Translations under genes and position numbers: made by a program
Shown: one piece after another, positions 32,398 to 44,237 of the stretch
Layout of the letters: each line of letters begins with the position of its first letter
Numbering within the stretch: position 1 is the first letter of the stretch
Notes under the pieces: generated by a model
Told to the model about the DNA's origin: nothing
Databases searched by the model: none
Seen by the model: the letters and a program-made list of their open reading frames with translations, nothing else
NCBI GenBank assembly: GCA_046047495.1
Contig: JBJOHV010000055.1
Location: 1-64,000 of the forward strand
DNA length: 64,000 bases
Source: NORP240 sp046047495
GTDB taxonomy: Bacteria; Pseudomonadota; Gammaproteobacteria; Pseudomonadales; Pseudohongiellaceae
Direction of reading: 5' to 3'

Positions 32398-35004
32398 TCA
32401 GGCCAGTTTGGCGATGGCGTTGTCGAGGCGCTGCTGCAGTTGCTGGCGTACCGTCGGGGCCAGCGGGCCCATGCACATCAGTTTCAGCAGGCTGTCGCGG
32501 GCCAGCTTGAGGTTGTCTTCCGCGGACTGCTGCAGTCGACCGAAGGCGCTCTGCAGTTGGGACAGCTGCTGTTGCATGCGCCGGGACTGATCTTCCGCGG
32601 GCGATTCCAGCCCGGCCTTGATTTCCACGTCAATGCACAGAGTGCGGGCCTGGGCTTCCGTATCCGCCTGCAGGCGGTCGAAAGCCTGTCTGCTGGTGAG
32701 GCTGCGCAGACTGGCCCAGCGCTGTTCCAGCAGCGGATCGAAATCCTTGTGACCGGCTCCCAGGGCTTCCCAGGCACTCATGTCAACCGCCGCCACGACT
32801 GCCTGCAGTTGCTGATCATCGGTGCAGGCCAGCAGGGCGTTTTCCAGGGACTGACAAAACTCCACCCGGGCCGCGAGGGCCTGTTGCACCTGCAGGACTT
32901 TTTTGTCCGGCAGACGCTTGAGGCGCGCCTCGATGCGGCGCACGCTGTCATAGAACTGATCCTGCAGGGTCTTGCGTTCCTTCTTGATGCGGGCATCCAG
33001 GGCGTCGCGGAAATCCCGCTGCAGCGACTTGAACGTGTTGTGGGCGGCGCGCAATTCCTCGTCCGGCAACTGGGCGATGCCGTCCAGCTCGCCGATGATG
33101 GCCTTGCAGCGGCTGAGGGCCTGCTCGATGACAGAGTGGGCATCCCGTTTGCGTTCATCCCGCTTCTGGAAGATGGCGTCACAGGCGGCGCGGAAGGTCT
33201 CCCACAGCTTGCGGTCATCCTTGAAAGAGCCTGGCCCGATGGCTTTCCATTGGGCCTGCAGGGCGCGGGCTTCGTTCATGGCCGCCTGGTTGTCCTCCAG
33301 TGACACCAGTTCCTGGGCACGGGCCACCAGGGCCTGTTTCTGTTCCAGGTTGACACTCAGGGTACCGCGGCGTAACTGGCGGAACTCATCCATGACGGCG
33401 TAGAAGCGCTTCTGCAGTTTCTTTATCTTGCTCTGCTCCACGGGGGCATGCAGCTTCCAGTCATCCTTGGCCTTGCTCTCGATGCGGTTCAGCTCACCCA
33501 CGTTGATGGCGTTTCTGTCCAGTTCCGCCAGCCAGGCTTCCAGCTGTTCGCAAATCAACACTCTCTGGCGGTAATTTTCCGCCATCTGCTGCTTCTGTTG
33601 CTTGAAGTATTCCTTGCAGGGTTCATAGGCACGGTCGGACAGGGTCTTGAAAGCCTGCCACAGCTCTTCATTCTGGGCGGTGCGACCCAGGGCCTTCCAT
33701 TCCAGGTGCATGGCATTGATCTGGCGGGCCCGTTCCGGCGGGTGCGAGTCGGTCGCCAGCAGCTGCTCCATGCGCTGGATGATTTCCTTTTTCTTTTCCG
33801 TGGCGGCGAAGTTTTTCCAGTCTTTCAGTTCATTGATGCGGGGGCGGAACTCCGCCAGCTGCTTTTTCAGCTCCTTGCTCAGCTTGCCACCCAGATTCTT
33901 CAGCTTGCCCTGCAGGCGATCCCAGGTCTGCATGGCATCGGTGGATTGTCCCGCTTCAAGGGCCTGCCTGAGTTCAGCCAGCAGGGCCACGCCGGCATCG
34001 AACAACTGCTGTTGATAGACCCGGTTCTGCTCGAACAGGGCGTTGCCCTGGGTCTGCAGATCCTTCAGCTCCTTGAACACGCCTTCCGGCGGCAGGGCCT
34101 TGGGCCACTGGATGACCAGCACCAGGTCCCTCATCGCCTGCAGCAGCTGATTGAGGCGGGGTGTGTCCTTGTGGCTGACTGCCGCCAGTTCGGTCCTGAA
34201 ACCGGCGATCATGGCCTGCTGTTCAGGGGTGATTTCAGGTGCAACGGGTGGAACTGCAGGTTCAGCGGTAGTGACGGGTTCGGCGACGGCGGCGGGCTCG
34301 GTTTGCTCCGGTTGCCCGCCCGGTTCCTCTGGTGCAACTTCGCTTGCCTGTGTGGGAGCAACGGCAGCCGCAGTGGCTTCAGGCTGGGCTTCATCAGCGG
34401 GGTCTGCGGCCGGAGGGGTGTCTGTGCCGAGTTCGGCCAGGCGCTGATCCAGCAGTTTGAATACGGATTTGTCGCTGCCCGCCACTTTGTCCCGCAGGTC
34501 TGCCATCAATTCGGGATCGGACAGTTTGGCGGCCGCCTGTTTGCGCACATGGGCGCTGGCCGCGAACAGTGCCAGGTCCGCCAGCTCCTGATTGTCGTCG
34601 ATGCGATGCAGGGCGGTGTCACCGGTAGCCTTGTGCTTGGTCAGTAGCGCCACCTGTTTGACGCTGCGGCCATCCAGCCCGCCGATCAGGGCAAGGCGTT
34701 GTTCCTCGGGCATGGCGGATTCCCGTGCGCCGGCCAGCACCCGGTGGACCTGCAGGGTGGCTGCCTCCTGCACATTGGGGCTGCCGGTGGATTGCAGGGC
34801 ACCCAGGATGCCCAGGTCCAGCAGACCCTCCACGGCCGCGCAACGAACCTCATCCAGCGGATCATCGTTGGCGATCGACGTGAGCAGTGTCTGGCTTTGC
34901 TCCGGTGTCTTGGCGAGTTCCTGCACTGCGCGGATGCGAACATCGGGATCGTCATCGTGCCAGCGGCTGCTGAGGGATTCGTCGGAGCTGGATTCTGAGA
35001 GCAT
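32398..35004 (-). CDS. DUF349 repeat coiled-coil protein
   Basis: An 868-aa protein. Residues about 1-190 are HEAT-like helical repeats (DPDVRIRAVQELAKTPEQSQ, DPLDEVRCAAVEGLLDLG). A Pro/Ala/Glu/Thr linker (about 190-265) follows, then several DUF349 repeats, three-helix units with the W-K-x-L-G mark (LEWKALGRTAQNEELWQAFK, AQWKAIGPGSFKDDRKLWETF). The whole is rich in Gln, Lys and Glu and predicted to form long coiled coils. The family is widespread in Gammaproteobacteria with no settled function. It is divergent from dinG. Confidence 0.9.
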   Translation of the reverse strand: MLSESSSDESLSSRWHDDDPDVRIRAVQELAKTPEQSQTLLTSIANDDPLDEVRCAAVEGLLDLGILGALQSTGSPNVQEAATLQVHRVLAGARESAMPEEQRLALIGGLDGRSVKQVALLTKHKATGDTALHRIDDNQELADLALFAASAHVRKQAAAKLSDPELMADLRDKVAGSDKSVFKLLDQRLAELGTDTPPAADPADEAQPEATAAAVAPTQASEVAPEEPGGQPEQTEPAAVAEPVTTAEPAVPPVAPEITPEQQAMIAGFRTELAAVSHKDTPRLNQLLQAMRDLVLVIQWPKALPPEGVFKELKDLQTQGNALFEQNRVYQQQLFDAGVALLAELRQALEAGQSTDAMQTWDRLQGKLKNLGGKLSKELKKQLAEFRPRINELKDWKNFAATEKKKEIIQRMEQLLATDSHPPERARQINAMHLEWKALGRTAQNEELWQAFKTLSDRAYEPCKEYFKQQKQQMAENYRQRVLICEQLEAWLAELDRNAINVGELNRIESKAKDDWKLHAPVEQSKIKKLQKRFYAVMDEFRQLRRGTLSVNLEQKQALVARAQELVSLEDNQAAMNEARALQAQWKAIGPGSFKDDRKLWETFRAACDAIFQKRDERKRDAHSVIEQALSRCKAIIGELDGIAQLPDEELRAAHNTFKSLQRDFRDALDARIKKERKTLQDQFYDSVRRIEARLKRLPDKKVLQVQQALAARVEFCQSLENALLACTDDQQLQAVVAAVDMSAWEALGAGHKDFDPLLEQRWASLRSLTSRQAFDRLQADTEAQARTLCIDVEIKAGLESPAEDQSRRMQQQLSQLQSAFGRLQQSAEDNLKLARDSLLKLMCMGPLAPTVRQQLQQRLDNAIAKLA

Positions 35005-35141
35005 GGTGTGTTCTGGTGAGCATCACGGGTGAGCGGCGCTCACCTTGGCGGGCAAGTTTAACAGAAGTTATTTCGCCGTTGACAGCATGGCGGTCACCTG
35101 CGGGGCATTTATGTGCAATCCGGTGAGTCCCGCGGATGCGA

Positions 35142-35150
35142 TGCTATACT
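35142..35150 (+). promoter_or_regulatory. dinG extended -10 promoter
   Basis: TGCTATACT is an extended -10 element (TG-N-TATACT) 60 nt upstream of the chosen dinG start. The -35 is poor. No clear LexA box (CTG-N10-CAG) was seen between the promoter and the gene, so SOS control, known for dinG in E. coli, is not supported here. Confidence 0.55.
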
Positions 35151-35210
35151 TTGCGCGCCTGGCAATCCCCATTGCCCCCACACATCCCCCATGTTTCAGA
35201 TCATGACACC

Positions 35211-37370
35211 ATGTTGAGCGATGACGTCAAACAGACCATCCAGTCGGCTTATCGCCAGCTGCTGGATCGCTACGGCTTCACGCCGCGGGCCGGGCAGCGT
35301 CTGATGATTGCCGAAATTGCCCGGCAGCTTGCCGTGCTGGCTGCCGAGGACGGGCCGTCTCCCGGGGAAGGCCCTCTTTGCGTGATAGAGGCAGGGACCG
35401 GTACCGGCAAGACCATGGCCTATCTGCTGGCGGTTCTGCCCTTGGCCCAGGCCCTCAAACGCAAGGTGGTGCTGACCACCGCCACCGTTGCCCTGCAGGA
35501 GCAGGTGGTGTTGAAGGACATTCCGGATTTGCTGGCGGGCTGCGACCTGTCCTTCACCTTCGCCATGGCCAAGGGGCGGGGCCGCTACCTGTGCCTGTCC
35601 CGGCTGGACAGCGTGTTGCGCTCCAATGACAGCCTGGACGCGATGCTGGATCTCTACGGCGAGGATCTGGAGCGCCCCGATGAAGGCAGTCGCAAGCTGT
35701 ATCAGCAGATGCTGGATGCCATCAGCGCCGGACAATGGCAGGGCGATCGTGATGACTGGCAGGAACCGGTGGCAGATTCCCAGTGGCGCCCCGTGACCGT
35801 CGATAACGCCCAGTGTATGGGAGCCAGGTGTGCATATTTTTCCCAGTGCTTCTTCTTTCGCGCACGGGAAAATATCAGCAAGGTCGACTGCGTGGTCAGC
35901 AATCATGATCTGTTGCTGGCGGACCTGGCACTGGGCGGTGGCGTCATACTGCCCAGCCCGGAGGACACGATCTATATCATTGACGAGGCCCACCACCTGC
36001 CGCTAAAGAGCAACAACCACTTCTCATCCTTCACCCGCCTGAAAGGCAGCATGGGATGGCTGCAGCAGTGCGACAAGGCATTGCAGCGACTGGCAGCGGA
36101 AACCCCGCTGCGGGATGCCGTGAGTATTGGCGAGGTGCAGCCATCATTGGCTGAGCTGCTGGCTTCCCTGCAGGAGGATCTGCAGCAGGCCTGGTTGACT
36201 GCGGATGAAATCCTCACCTCGGCGCCACAACTGGAAAGTTATGGCAATCGCAGCCAGTATGCCTTCAAGCTGGGCGTGGTGCCGGAGCCTCTGCAGAATC
36301 TGGCGGGCGCCCTGGAATCCCGCTTCGACCGTCTGACGTCGGGTCTGCAGTCACTCCTGGAGGAACTGAAGGAACTGGTGGATGATGCCCCGGAGCTGGT
36401 GATGCGCAGCCAGGCGGAGCAGTGGTTTCCGCTGTTGGGCAGTTTCGCGGCCCGGTCCGAGGGCAGTCTGAAGTTGTGGCGCAGTTTTGCCCGCCCGGAT
36501 GCCGCCGACCTGGCCCCCAATGCCCGCTGGCTGACCCTCAGTGAATTCAACGACAATCATGACATCGCCCTCGCTTCCAGCCCGGTGCTGGCGGATCACA
36601 ACCTGCGACAGGCGCTGTGGGACAACTGTGCGGGGGCGGTGCTGACCTCCGCCACCCTGGCGGCCCTGGGCAACTTCGACATGCTGGCCATGCGCAGCGG
36701 CCTGCCGGAACGCACCCGCTATCTGAGCATTCCCAGTCCTTTCGATTTTCCCAACAAAGCCCGCCTGGTGGTGCCCCGCCTGGATTGCGATCCCGGTGAC
36801 AGCCAACGTCACACGGCGCTGATCGTCAAGGCCCTGCCGGAGCTGGTCGGGCCGGATGAGGCGGCGCTCATGCTGTTTTCCAGCCGACGCCAGATGCAGG
36901 ATGTGATGGAGGGTCTGCCGTCAGAGTGGCGTGACCGCATCCTGTGCCAGGATGACTATCAGAAATCCCAGTTGTTGAAATACCACCGCCAGCGGGTGGA
37001 CAAGGGTGAGGGCAGTGTGATCTTTGGTCTGGCCAGTTTTGCCGAAGGGGTGGATCTGCCCGGCAAATACTGCACACACGTACTGATTGCCAAGATACCG
37101 TTTGCGGTACCCAATGATCCGGTGGAGATGACCCTGTCCGACTGGGTGACCCAGCAGGGACGCAATCCTTTCATGACCCTGGCGGTGCCGGAGGCAGCGT
37201 TCAAGCTGGTGCAGGCCTGTGGAAGACTGCTGCGCAATGAACAGGATGCCGGCACCATCACCCTGTTCGACGAGCGTATCGTCAATAAATTTTACGGCCA
37301 GTCGATCCTGGCATCCCTGCCGCCTTACCGACGCGAAATCTTCCAGCAGCGGATCCGCCTGGAGGAGTGA
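35211..37370 (+). CDS. dinG: ATP-dependent DNA helicase DinG
   Basis: A 719-aa superfamily 2 (XPD-like) 5'-3' helicase that resolves R-loops and other barriers. Walker A is EAGTGTGKTMAY; the DEAH box is IIDEAHHLP. Four Cys for a [4Fe-4S] cluster are seen: YLCLSR, then C-MGARC-AYFSQC. Motifs IV-VI include SSRRQMQDVMEGL, FGLASFAEGVDLPG and QACGRLLRNEQDAG. The start at 35211 (MLSDDVKQ) follows the promoter by 60 nt; an ATG at 35191 is out of frame and an earlier in-frame reading lies upstream of the -10. Confidence 0.95.
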   Translation: MLSDDVKQTIQSAYRQLLDRYGFTPRAGQRLMIAEIARQLAVLAAEDGPSPGEGPLCVIEAGTGTGKTMAYLLAVLPLAQALKRKVVLTTATVALQEQVVLKDIPDLLAGCDLSFTFAMAKGRGRYLCLSRLDSVLRSNDSLDAMLDLYGEDLERPDEGSRKLYQQMLDAISAGQWQGDRDDWQEPVADSQWRPVTVDNAQCMGARCAYFSQCFFFRARENISKVDCVVSNHDLLLADLALGGGVILPSPEDTIYIIDEAHHLPLKSNNHFSSFTRLKGSMGWLQQCDKALQRLAAETPLRDAVSIGEVQPSLAELLASLQEDLQQAWLTADEILTSAPQLESYGNRSQYAFKLGVVPEPLQNLAGALESRFDRLTSGLQSLLEELKELVDDAPELVMRSQAEQWFPLLGSFAARSEGSLKLWRSFARPDAADLAPNARWLTLSEFNDNHDIALASSPVLADHNLRQALWDNCAGAVLTSATLAALGNFDMLAMRSGLPERTRYLSIPSPFDFPNKARLVVPRLDCDPGDSQRHTALIVKALPELVGPDEAALMLFSSRRQMQDVMEGLPSEWRDRILCQDDYQKSQLLKYHRQRVDKGEGSVIFGLASFAEGVDLPGKYCTHVLIAKIPFAVPNDPVEMTLSDWVTQQGRNPFMTLAVPEAAFKLVQACGRLLRNEQDAGTITLFDERIVNKFYGQSILASLPPYRREIFQQRIRLEE

Positions 37371-37385
37371 TGACCGGCCGCTGTC

Positions 37386-38246
37386 TCAGCGGCTGCGAAT
37401 GCTGAATATGAGGGTGCTCTGCCGGTCGTCCGTCAGGGGGTCCATGGCAAAGCGATTGATCCTGTCCACCACGTCCATGCCGTCCACCACCCGGCCGATG
37501 ACCGTATGGCGGCCGTCCAGCCAGGGAGCCGTCGATGTGGCAATGAAGAACTCCGGCCCGTTGCTGTTGGGGCCCTGGTTGGCCAGGGCCATGATGCCCC
37601 GCTCGATGGGGCGGGATATCAGGGTCGGGTCGTAGCGGTAACCGAGATTCTCGTAGGCCTGTTGCAAGGTCATCTGACGCAGCGCCGCAGCCACCTCGAA
37701 CTGGCGTGAGCGCAGTTCGTCATTCTCATCGATGCCCATGCGCCGGTATAACGGTTGTAACAGGGTTTGCTCCAGGTCCTGCCGGGTGCCGACATTGAGC
37801 AGGGGGCTGAGCCGGTTGTCATCGCTGAACACGAAACGGGTATCCAGGCCCAGCATGGCCCCATTGATTTCGTCCGGCAGCATCTCGGCCGGTGCCCCCA
37901 GGGGGTGCTTGGCGGGGCTGCCGGTCTGGATCAGCAGGCCGGGGATGACCCGGTGAAAACGCATGCCATCGAAATACCGGGGATTGTAACTGGCACCCGA
38001 TGCGGGGTCGGTGAAGGTGACGCGACCTTCCGCCAGATCCACGAAACGGGCCACGTTGCGGGGAGCTTCCGCCGGCAGCATTTCCACGAAGATATCCCCC
38101 TGGGTGGTGGCGATATGCAGCAGCGGATGGGTGCTGTCCTCCATGGCGGCGCGGGCGGCGGCTTCGTCGGCCATGGCGGCAGATGACAGCCAGCCGCTGG
38201 CCAGCAATACGAGCAATCCTGAGCAGATGAGTCGAGCGGCTTGCAT
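37386..38246 (-). CDS. Exported cyclophilin-type peptidyl-prolyl isomerase
   Basis: A 286-aa protein with signal peptide (about residues 1-27, ending SSAAMADE). The cyclophilin domain is recognisable: IATTQGDIFVEMLPAEAPRNVARFVDLAEG, FDGMRFHRVIPGLLIQTGSP, then after a long insert (about residues 125-205) GIMALANQGPNSNGPEFFIATSTAPWLDGRHTVIGRVVDGMDVVDRIN. Active-site Arg (FHRV) and the Gln of LIQTG are present. The insert of about 80 residues is larger than in E. coli PpiA. Periplasmic folding helper. The start at 38246 is chosen because earlier frame text is a shadow of upstream sequence. Confidence 0.88.
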   Translation of the reverse strand: MQAARLICSGLLVLLASGWLSSAAMADEAAARAAMEDSTHPLLHIATTQGDIFVEMLPAEAPRNVARFVDLAEGRVTFTDPASGASYNPRYFDGMRFHRVIPGLLIQTGSPAKHPLGAPAEMLPDEINGAMLGLDTRFVFSDDNRLSPLLNVGTRQDLEQTLLQPLYRRMGIDENDELRSRQFEVAAALRQMTLQQAYENLGYRYDPTLISRPIERGIMALANQGPNSNGPEFFIATSTAPWLDGRHTVIGRVVDGMDVVDRINRFAMDPLTDDRQSTLIFSIRSR

Positions 38247-38318
38247 GGGGGATCCGTGGCGGAGGAGTGGAAATTTTCCAGCATCCTGCTTCGCGGTGCA
38301 ACCGCGATACTTTTCAAT

Positions 38319-38366
38319 CCATCTCCCCATCCCATCTCCATCACATCTCCATCCCATCTCCGATCC
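38319..38366. repeat. Short tandem repeat, period about 11-12
   Basis: Four imperfect units based on CCATCTCCATC follow each other in the intergenic region between the MobA-like gene and the cyclophilin gene. On the coding strand of both genes it reads as GGAGATG steps. It looks like a small minisatellite. Confidence 0.6.
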
Positions 38367-38376
38367 CGTTTGCCGC

Positions 38377-38955
38377 TCAGCCCGACTGGCTGGCTGCCAG
38401 GGCAAGATCCTCCGGCGTGTCGATGTCATACAGCACGGCGGCGTCATCCACCTCCATCTCGATGACTGCCGCGCGGTGGGTGCGCAACACCTGTCGGCCA
38501 CCCTGGTCACCGCTGAGGGCAGCCAATTCCCCGAAATAATCGCGGCCAAACCCGGCCGGATTGCCCAGGCGTTCACGGAAGCGGGGCACCACGATGGTGT
38601 GTGAGGTGAGGCGCCGGGCCAGGGCCTGGTAGGTGTCGGGGCGGATGTAGGGCATGTCCGCCAGGCACACCAGGCAGCCCTGCCAGTCCCGCTGACCGAT
38701 GACATGAGCGATGCCGAAAGCCAGGCTGGCACCCATGCCCTGTTCGGCATCGTCGAAACAGATGACTTCCGCGGCCGTGGCGGGGAGCAGGGGCTGCAGA
38801 TCGGGGCGGGTGACCACGATGACTTCGGGGATGGCGGCGCACAACTGGCGCAGGGTGCGCTGAAATACCGTGTCACCGTCCGGCAGTTCGGCACAGAGTT
38901 TGACGCTGCCGAATCGGTTGGAGAATCCGGCGGCCAGCACCAGGGCGCCTGTCAT
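38377..38955 (-). CDS. MobA-like NTP transferase
   Basis: A 192-aa nucleotidyltransferase of the MobA/MocA type. The nucleotide loop is LVLAAGFSNRFGSVKL (compare L-A-x-G-x-S-x-R-x-G-x-x-K), with LADMPYIRPDTYQAL (the metal-binding D-M-P) and PRFRERLGNPAGFGRDYF after it; the C terminus has YDIDTPEDL. MocA adds CMP to molybdopterin; this protein fits that subgroup (G-N-P-A-x-F), but other substrates are possible. Functionally it may pair with the XdhC-like protein at 23809. The start at 38955 lies 1 nt after the stop of the upstream small gene (TGA-T-ATG). Confidence 0.85.
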   Translation of the reverse strand: MTGALVLAAGFSNRFGSVKLCAELPDGDTVFQRTLRQLCAAIPEVIVVTRPDLQPLLPATAAEVICFDDAEQGMGASLAFGIAHVIGQRDWQGCLVCLADMPYIRPDTYQALARRLTSHTIVVPRFRERLGNPAGFGRDYFGELAALSGDQGGRQVLRTHRAAVIEMEVDDAAVLYDIDTPEDLALAASQSG

Positions 38956-38956
38956 A

Positions 38957-39310
38957 TCAGTGGAGGATCTTGTCGTCCTTCGGTTTGGGTTGGTCGGATT
39001 CATGCCGGGTTATCTCCACGATGAAGCTTTCTCGCGCTTCCTCGTGGTTCACCACCGGGCCGCGCTTGCCGGCAGTGGCAGGGGTGGTGACTTCAATCTC
39101 ATCACACATGTCACCGGCTTCCTCGAGGGCAGCCAGTTCGACAGCGTCCGGGGCCTCGGCAGCTTCTGCCCTGCGCGCCTGGATCTGCTGGCTCAGATGC
39201 TGTCGCAGGCGATTGACCACGCTGGTCATCACCTCGATGGTCTGGCTCAACTGGTCAAGGGTGATCAGGGTGCGTTCCGGATCGTTTTCGGGTTGCTTGT
39301 TGTCACTCAT
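38957..39310 (-). CDS. Small acidic protein of unknown function
   Basis: A 117-aa protein: an N-terminal charged stretch (MSDNKQPENDPERTLI), a helix with coiled-coil character (LDQLSQTIEVMTSVVNRLRQHLSQQIQAR, about residues 19-47), an acidic part (EAAEAPDAVELAALEEAGD) and a polar tail. AGGAG lies 8 nt before the start. It sits between nrdB and the MobA-like gene, 33 nt after nrdB, and is likely part of the nrdAB transcript. No family recognised. Confidence 0.68.
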   Translation of the reverse strand: MSDNKQPENDPERTLITLDQLSQTIEVMTSVVNRLRQHLSQQIQARRAEAAEAPDAVELAALEEAGDMCDEIEVTTPATAGKRGPVVNHEEARESFIVEITRHESDQPKPKDDKILH

Positions 39311-39343
39311 AGGCTGCTCCTGATGCCACATCACCCACGGCTG

Positions 39344-40708
39344 TTAATCCCAGCTCAATGCACCACCGGTCTGATACTCGATCACCCGGGTTTCGAAGAA
39401 ATTCTTTTCCTTGCGCAGGTCCATGATTTCCGACATCCAGGGGAAGGGATTCTGCACGCCCTTGAACTGTTCCTTGAGGCCGATCTGCACCAGGCGACGG
39501 TTGGCGATGAACTGCAGGTACTCCTCCATCATGGCGGCATTCATGCCCAGCACGCCGCGGGGCATGGTGTCCCTGGCGTACTCGATTTCCAGCTGGGTGG
39601 CCTGCAGGATCATCTGGGTCACTTCCTCCTTGAACTTGTCAGTCCACAGGTGGGGGTTCTCCAGCTTGATCTGGTTGATCATGTCGATGCCGAAATTCAG
39701 GTGCATGGACTCATCCCGCAGGATGTACTGGAACTGCTCGGAGGTGCCGGTCATCTTGTTGCGGCGGCCCATGGACAGGATCTGGGTGAAGCCGCAGTAG
39801 AAGAAGATGCCTTCCAGGCAGCAGTAGAACGCCACCAGGTTGCGCAGCAGTTTCTGGTCATTCTCCGTGGTGCCGGTGCGGAATTCCGGATTGCTAAGAT
39901 CCTGGGTGTATTTCAGACCCCAGGCCGCCTTCTTCGCCACCGAGGGAATCTCGTGGTACATGTTGAAGATCTCACCTTCGTCCATGGCCAGGGATTCGAT
40001 GCAGTATTGATAGGCGTGGGTATGGATCGCCTCCTCGAAGGCCTGACGCAGGATGTACTGGCGGCATTCCGGGTTGGTGATCAGCCGGTAGATGGCCAGC
40101 ACCAGATTGTTGGCCACCAGGGAGTCGGCAGTGGAGAAGAAGCCGAGACTGCGCTTGACGATGGTGCGCTCGTCCTCCGTCAGGCCGCCATTGCCCTTCC
40201 ACAGGGCTATGTCGGCGTTCATGTTGATTTCCTGGGGCATCCAGTGGTTGGCGCAACCGTCCAGGTATTTCTGCCAGGCCCAGTCGTATTTGAAAGGCAC
40301 CAATTGGTTGAGGTCGGCGCGGCAATTGATCATGCGCTTGTCATCCACCGCCACCCGGGCGGCAGCACCTTCCAGTTCCTCGATGCCGGCCTGGATGTCC
40401 AGTTTTTCCAGATCGCTGATGGCCCGGGCCAGGGCCTCTTCGTTATTGGCCACATCCGCCTCGTCCAGCGTGCCGGCAGCACCGGCCTTCTCAACGGGCT
40501 TGGGCATGGCAGGCGCGGCCGGCTGCCGGGCCTCAGTGGATTGAGCGGCCTGCGTGGCTTTGGCAACAGCCAGTGCTGCGGTCGCGGCGGCAGGCATGAC
40601 CTGCCGTGCGGCCGCTGGTTTGCTGGCTGCCACCGGTGTGACCTGCATGGCAGCCGCGGGCTTCAGCGGCGCGCTGTCATCTGTTTCGAAATCATCCCAT
40701 GTAAGCAT
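39344..40708 (-). CDS. nrdB: Ribonucleoside-diphosphate reductase beta subunit, class Ia
   Basis: A 454-aa R2 subunit. The diiron site and radical are visible: Asp195 (STADSL), Glu226 and His229 (FEEAIHTHAYQY), radical Tyr233, then Glu in CCLEGIFFY, and Glu/His in RDESMHLNF. Asp195/Glu226/Tyr233 keep exactly the E. coli spacing (84/115/122). The C-terminal R1-binding tail is present. The N terminus has an extension of about 100 residues: the opening MLTWDDFETDD is followed by a low-complexity Ala/Pro/Lys/Gln part (about 14-80). It follows nrdA by 66 nt. Confidence 0.95.
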   Translation of the reverse strand: MLTWDDFETDDSAPLKPAAAMQVTPVAASKPAAARQVMPAAATAALAVAKATQAAQSTEARQPAAPAMPKPVEKAGAAGTLDEADVANNEEALARAISDLEKLDIQAGIEELEGAAARVAVDDKRMINCRADLNQLVPFKYDWAWQKYLDGCANHWMPQEINMNADIALWKGNGGLTEDERTIVKRSLGFFSTADSLVANNLVLAIYRLITNPECRQYILRQAFEEAIHTHAYQYCIESLAMDEGEIFNMYHEIPSVAKKAAWGLKYTQDLSNPEFRTGTTENDQKLLRNLVAFYCCLEGIFFYCGFTQILSMGRRNKMTGTSEQFQYILRDESMHLNFGIDMINQIKLENPHLWTDKFKEEVTQMILQATQLEIEYARDTMPRGVLGMNAAMMEEYLQFIANRRLVQIGLKEQFKGVQNPFPWMSEIMDLRKEKNFFETRVIEYQTGGALSWD

Positions 40709-40774
40709 TGTTAAAACCCCTTGCTGATTCGTGGTGCGCGGCAGCGAGCCGCGGCACCGTGTGTTGGCTTCCCG

Positions 40775-43624
<2,850 letters not shown>

Positions 43625-43758
43625 TGTGTACTCCGGAATCTTTTTGTATCAGGCAAGGGGCCATGGCCCTGGCACCTGCCTGCTTTCTTGGGTTTTGCCA
43701 ATGAATCAGCGCATTGAATAGACGTCGGTGCGGCAAGCGACCGACGGTCATGAGCCAT

Positions 43759-43774
43759 GTACTATATATTGTGT
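43759..43774 (-). promoter_or_regulatory. NrdR box upstream of nrdA
   Basis: GTACTATATATTGTGT matches the published NrdR consensus (acaCwAtATaTwGtgt) at 14 of 16 positions. On the minus strand it overlaps a possible -10 (AATATA, with TTAAAG 17 nt upstream), so NrdR bound here would block the promoter. A second box at the usual 30-31 bp distance is not obvious. It is 135 bp upstream of the nrdA start. Confidence 0.75.
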
Positions 43775-44182
43775 TTTTGCGGTTGGACTTTAATTCTTTT
43801 TTTGCGCGCCCATCCTGGTCGCAAAATTCCCTAAAGTATCAACCGGATAAAGAGACCGGAAACCTACCAAGCGCTTTTCTTTTTATTCTGTATCCGTACT
43901 TCCCGGCAACCGGCGGGGTCGCCGTCATCACTCTCAGTCAGCAGATAAAGAAGCTCTTGATTTACACGAGGTCAATACAACATATAGACAAGCTGTAAAC
44001 CGTTGGCACAAGATAATGCGGTTAAAAGGTCATTGCAAGAGGTTTTTTTGTGCACAGTTTGTGGGCAAATTGTGCATAAACAGGGGGCGGTTTCAGGGAC
44101 CTGTGAGTCTTTGGAAAGAGCGGCACGGGGGGCTGACGGATGGCCATTTGGCGGCCTGGAGCCGGGGCGTGTCAAGGACTGT

Positions 44183-44208
44183 CTGCCGGCCGCTGACAGG
44201 GCCGGCAG
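44183..44208 (-). terminator. Possible terminator hairpin after argF
   Basis: A perfect 9-bp GC-rich stem (44183-44191 with 44200-44208) with an 8-nt loop lies 30 bases beyond the argF stop. No T-tract follows on the minus strand, so intrinsic termination would be weak. A second small stem (ACCACAA/TTGTGGT, 44221-44238) overlaps the stop codon. Confidence 0.4.
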
Positions 44209-44237
44209 GCCAAAGGGCACACCACAATATCTTGTGG

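Larger units (their letters stand above)
43625..44237. other. Intergenic region between nrdA and argF
   Basis: About 610 bases, AT-richer than the flanks, without a convincing gene; the short reading frames in it lack a Shine-Dalgarno and family resemblance. It holds the NrdR box (43759-43774), an oligo-T tract (43798-43804), a DnaA-box-like TGTGCATAA (44071-44079), a 9-bp hairpin CTGCCGGCC/GGCCGGCAG (44183-44208) and a 7-bp hairpin overlapping the argF stop (44221-44238). The nrdA promoter must lie near the NrdR box. Confidence 0.6.

Noticed and set aside
38247..38894. N-terminal extension of the cyclophilin to 502 residues
   Set aside because: It runs through the minisatellite and the MobA-like gene in another frame; the signal peptide at 38246 marks the true start.
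44041..44080. DnaA-box-like sequences (TGTGCACA, TGTGCATAA) upstream of nrdA
   Set aside because: Only one fair match; too far from the nrdA promoter and no cluster typical of an origin.
43714..44220. Small frames of 80-95 codons between nrdA and argF
   Set aside because: No ribosome-binding site, no family likeness, and one crosses the NrdR box.
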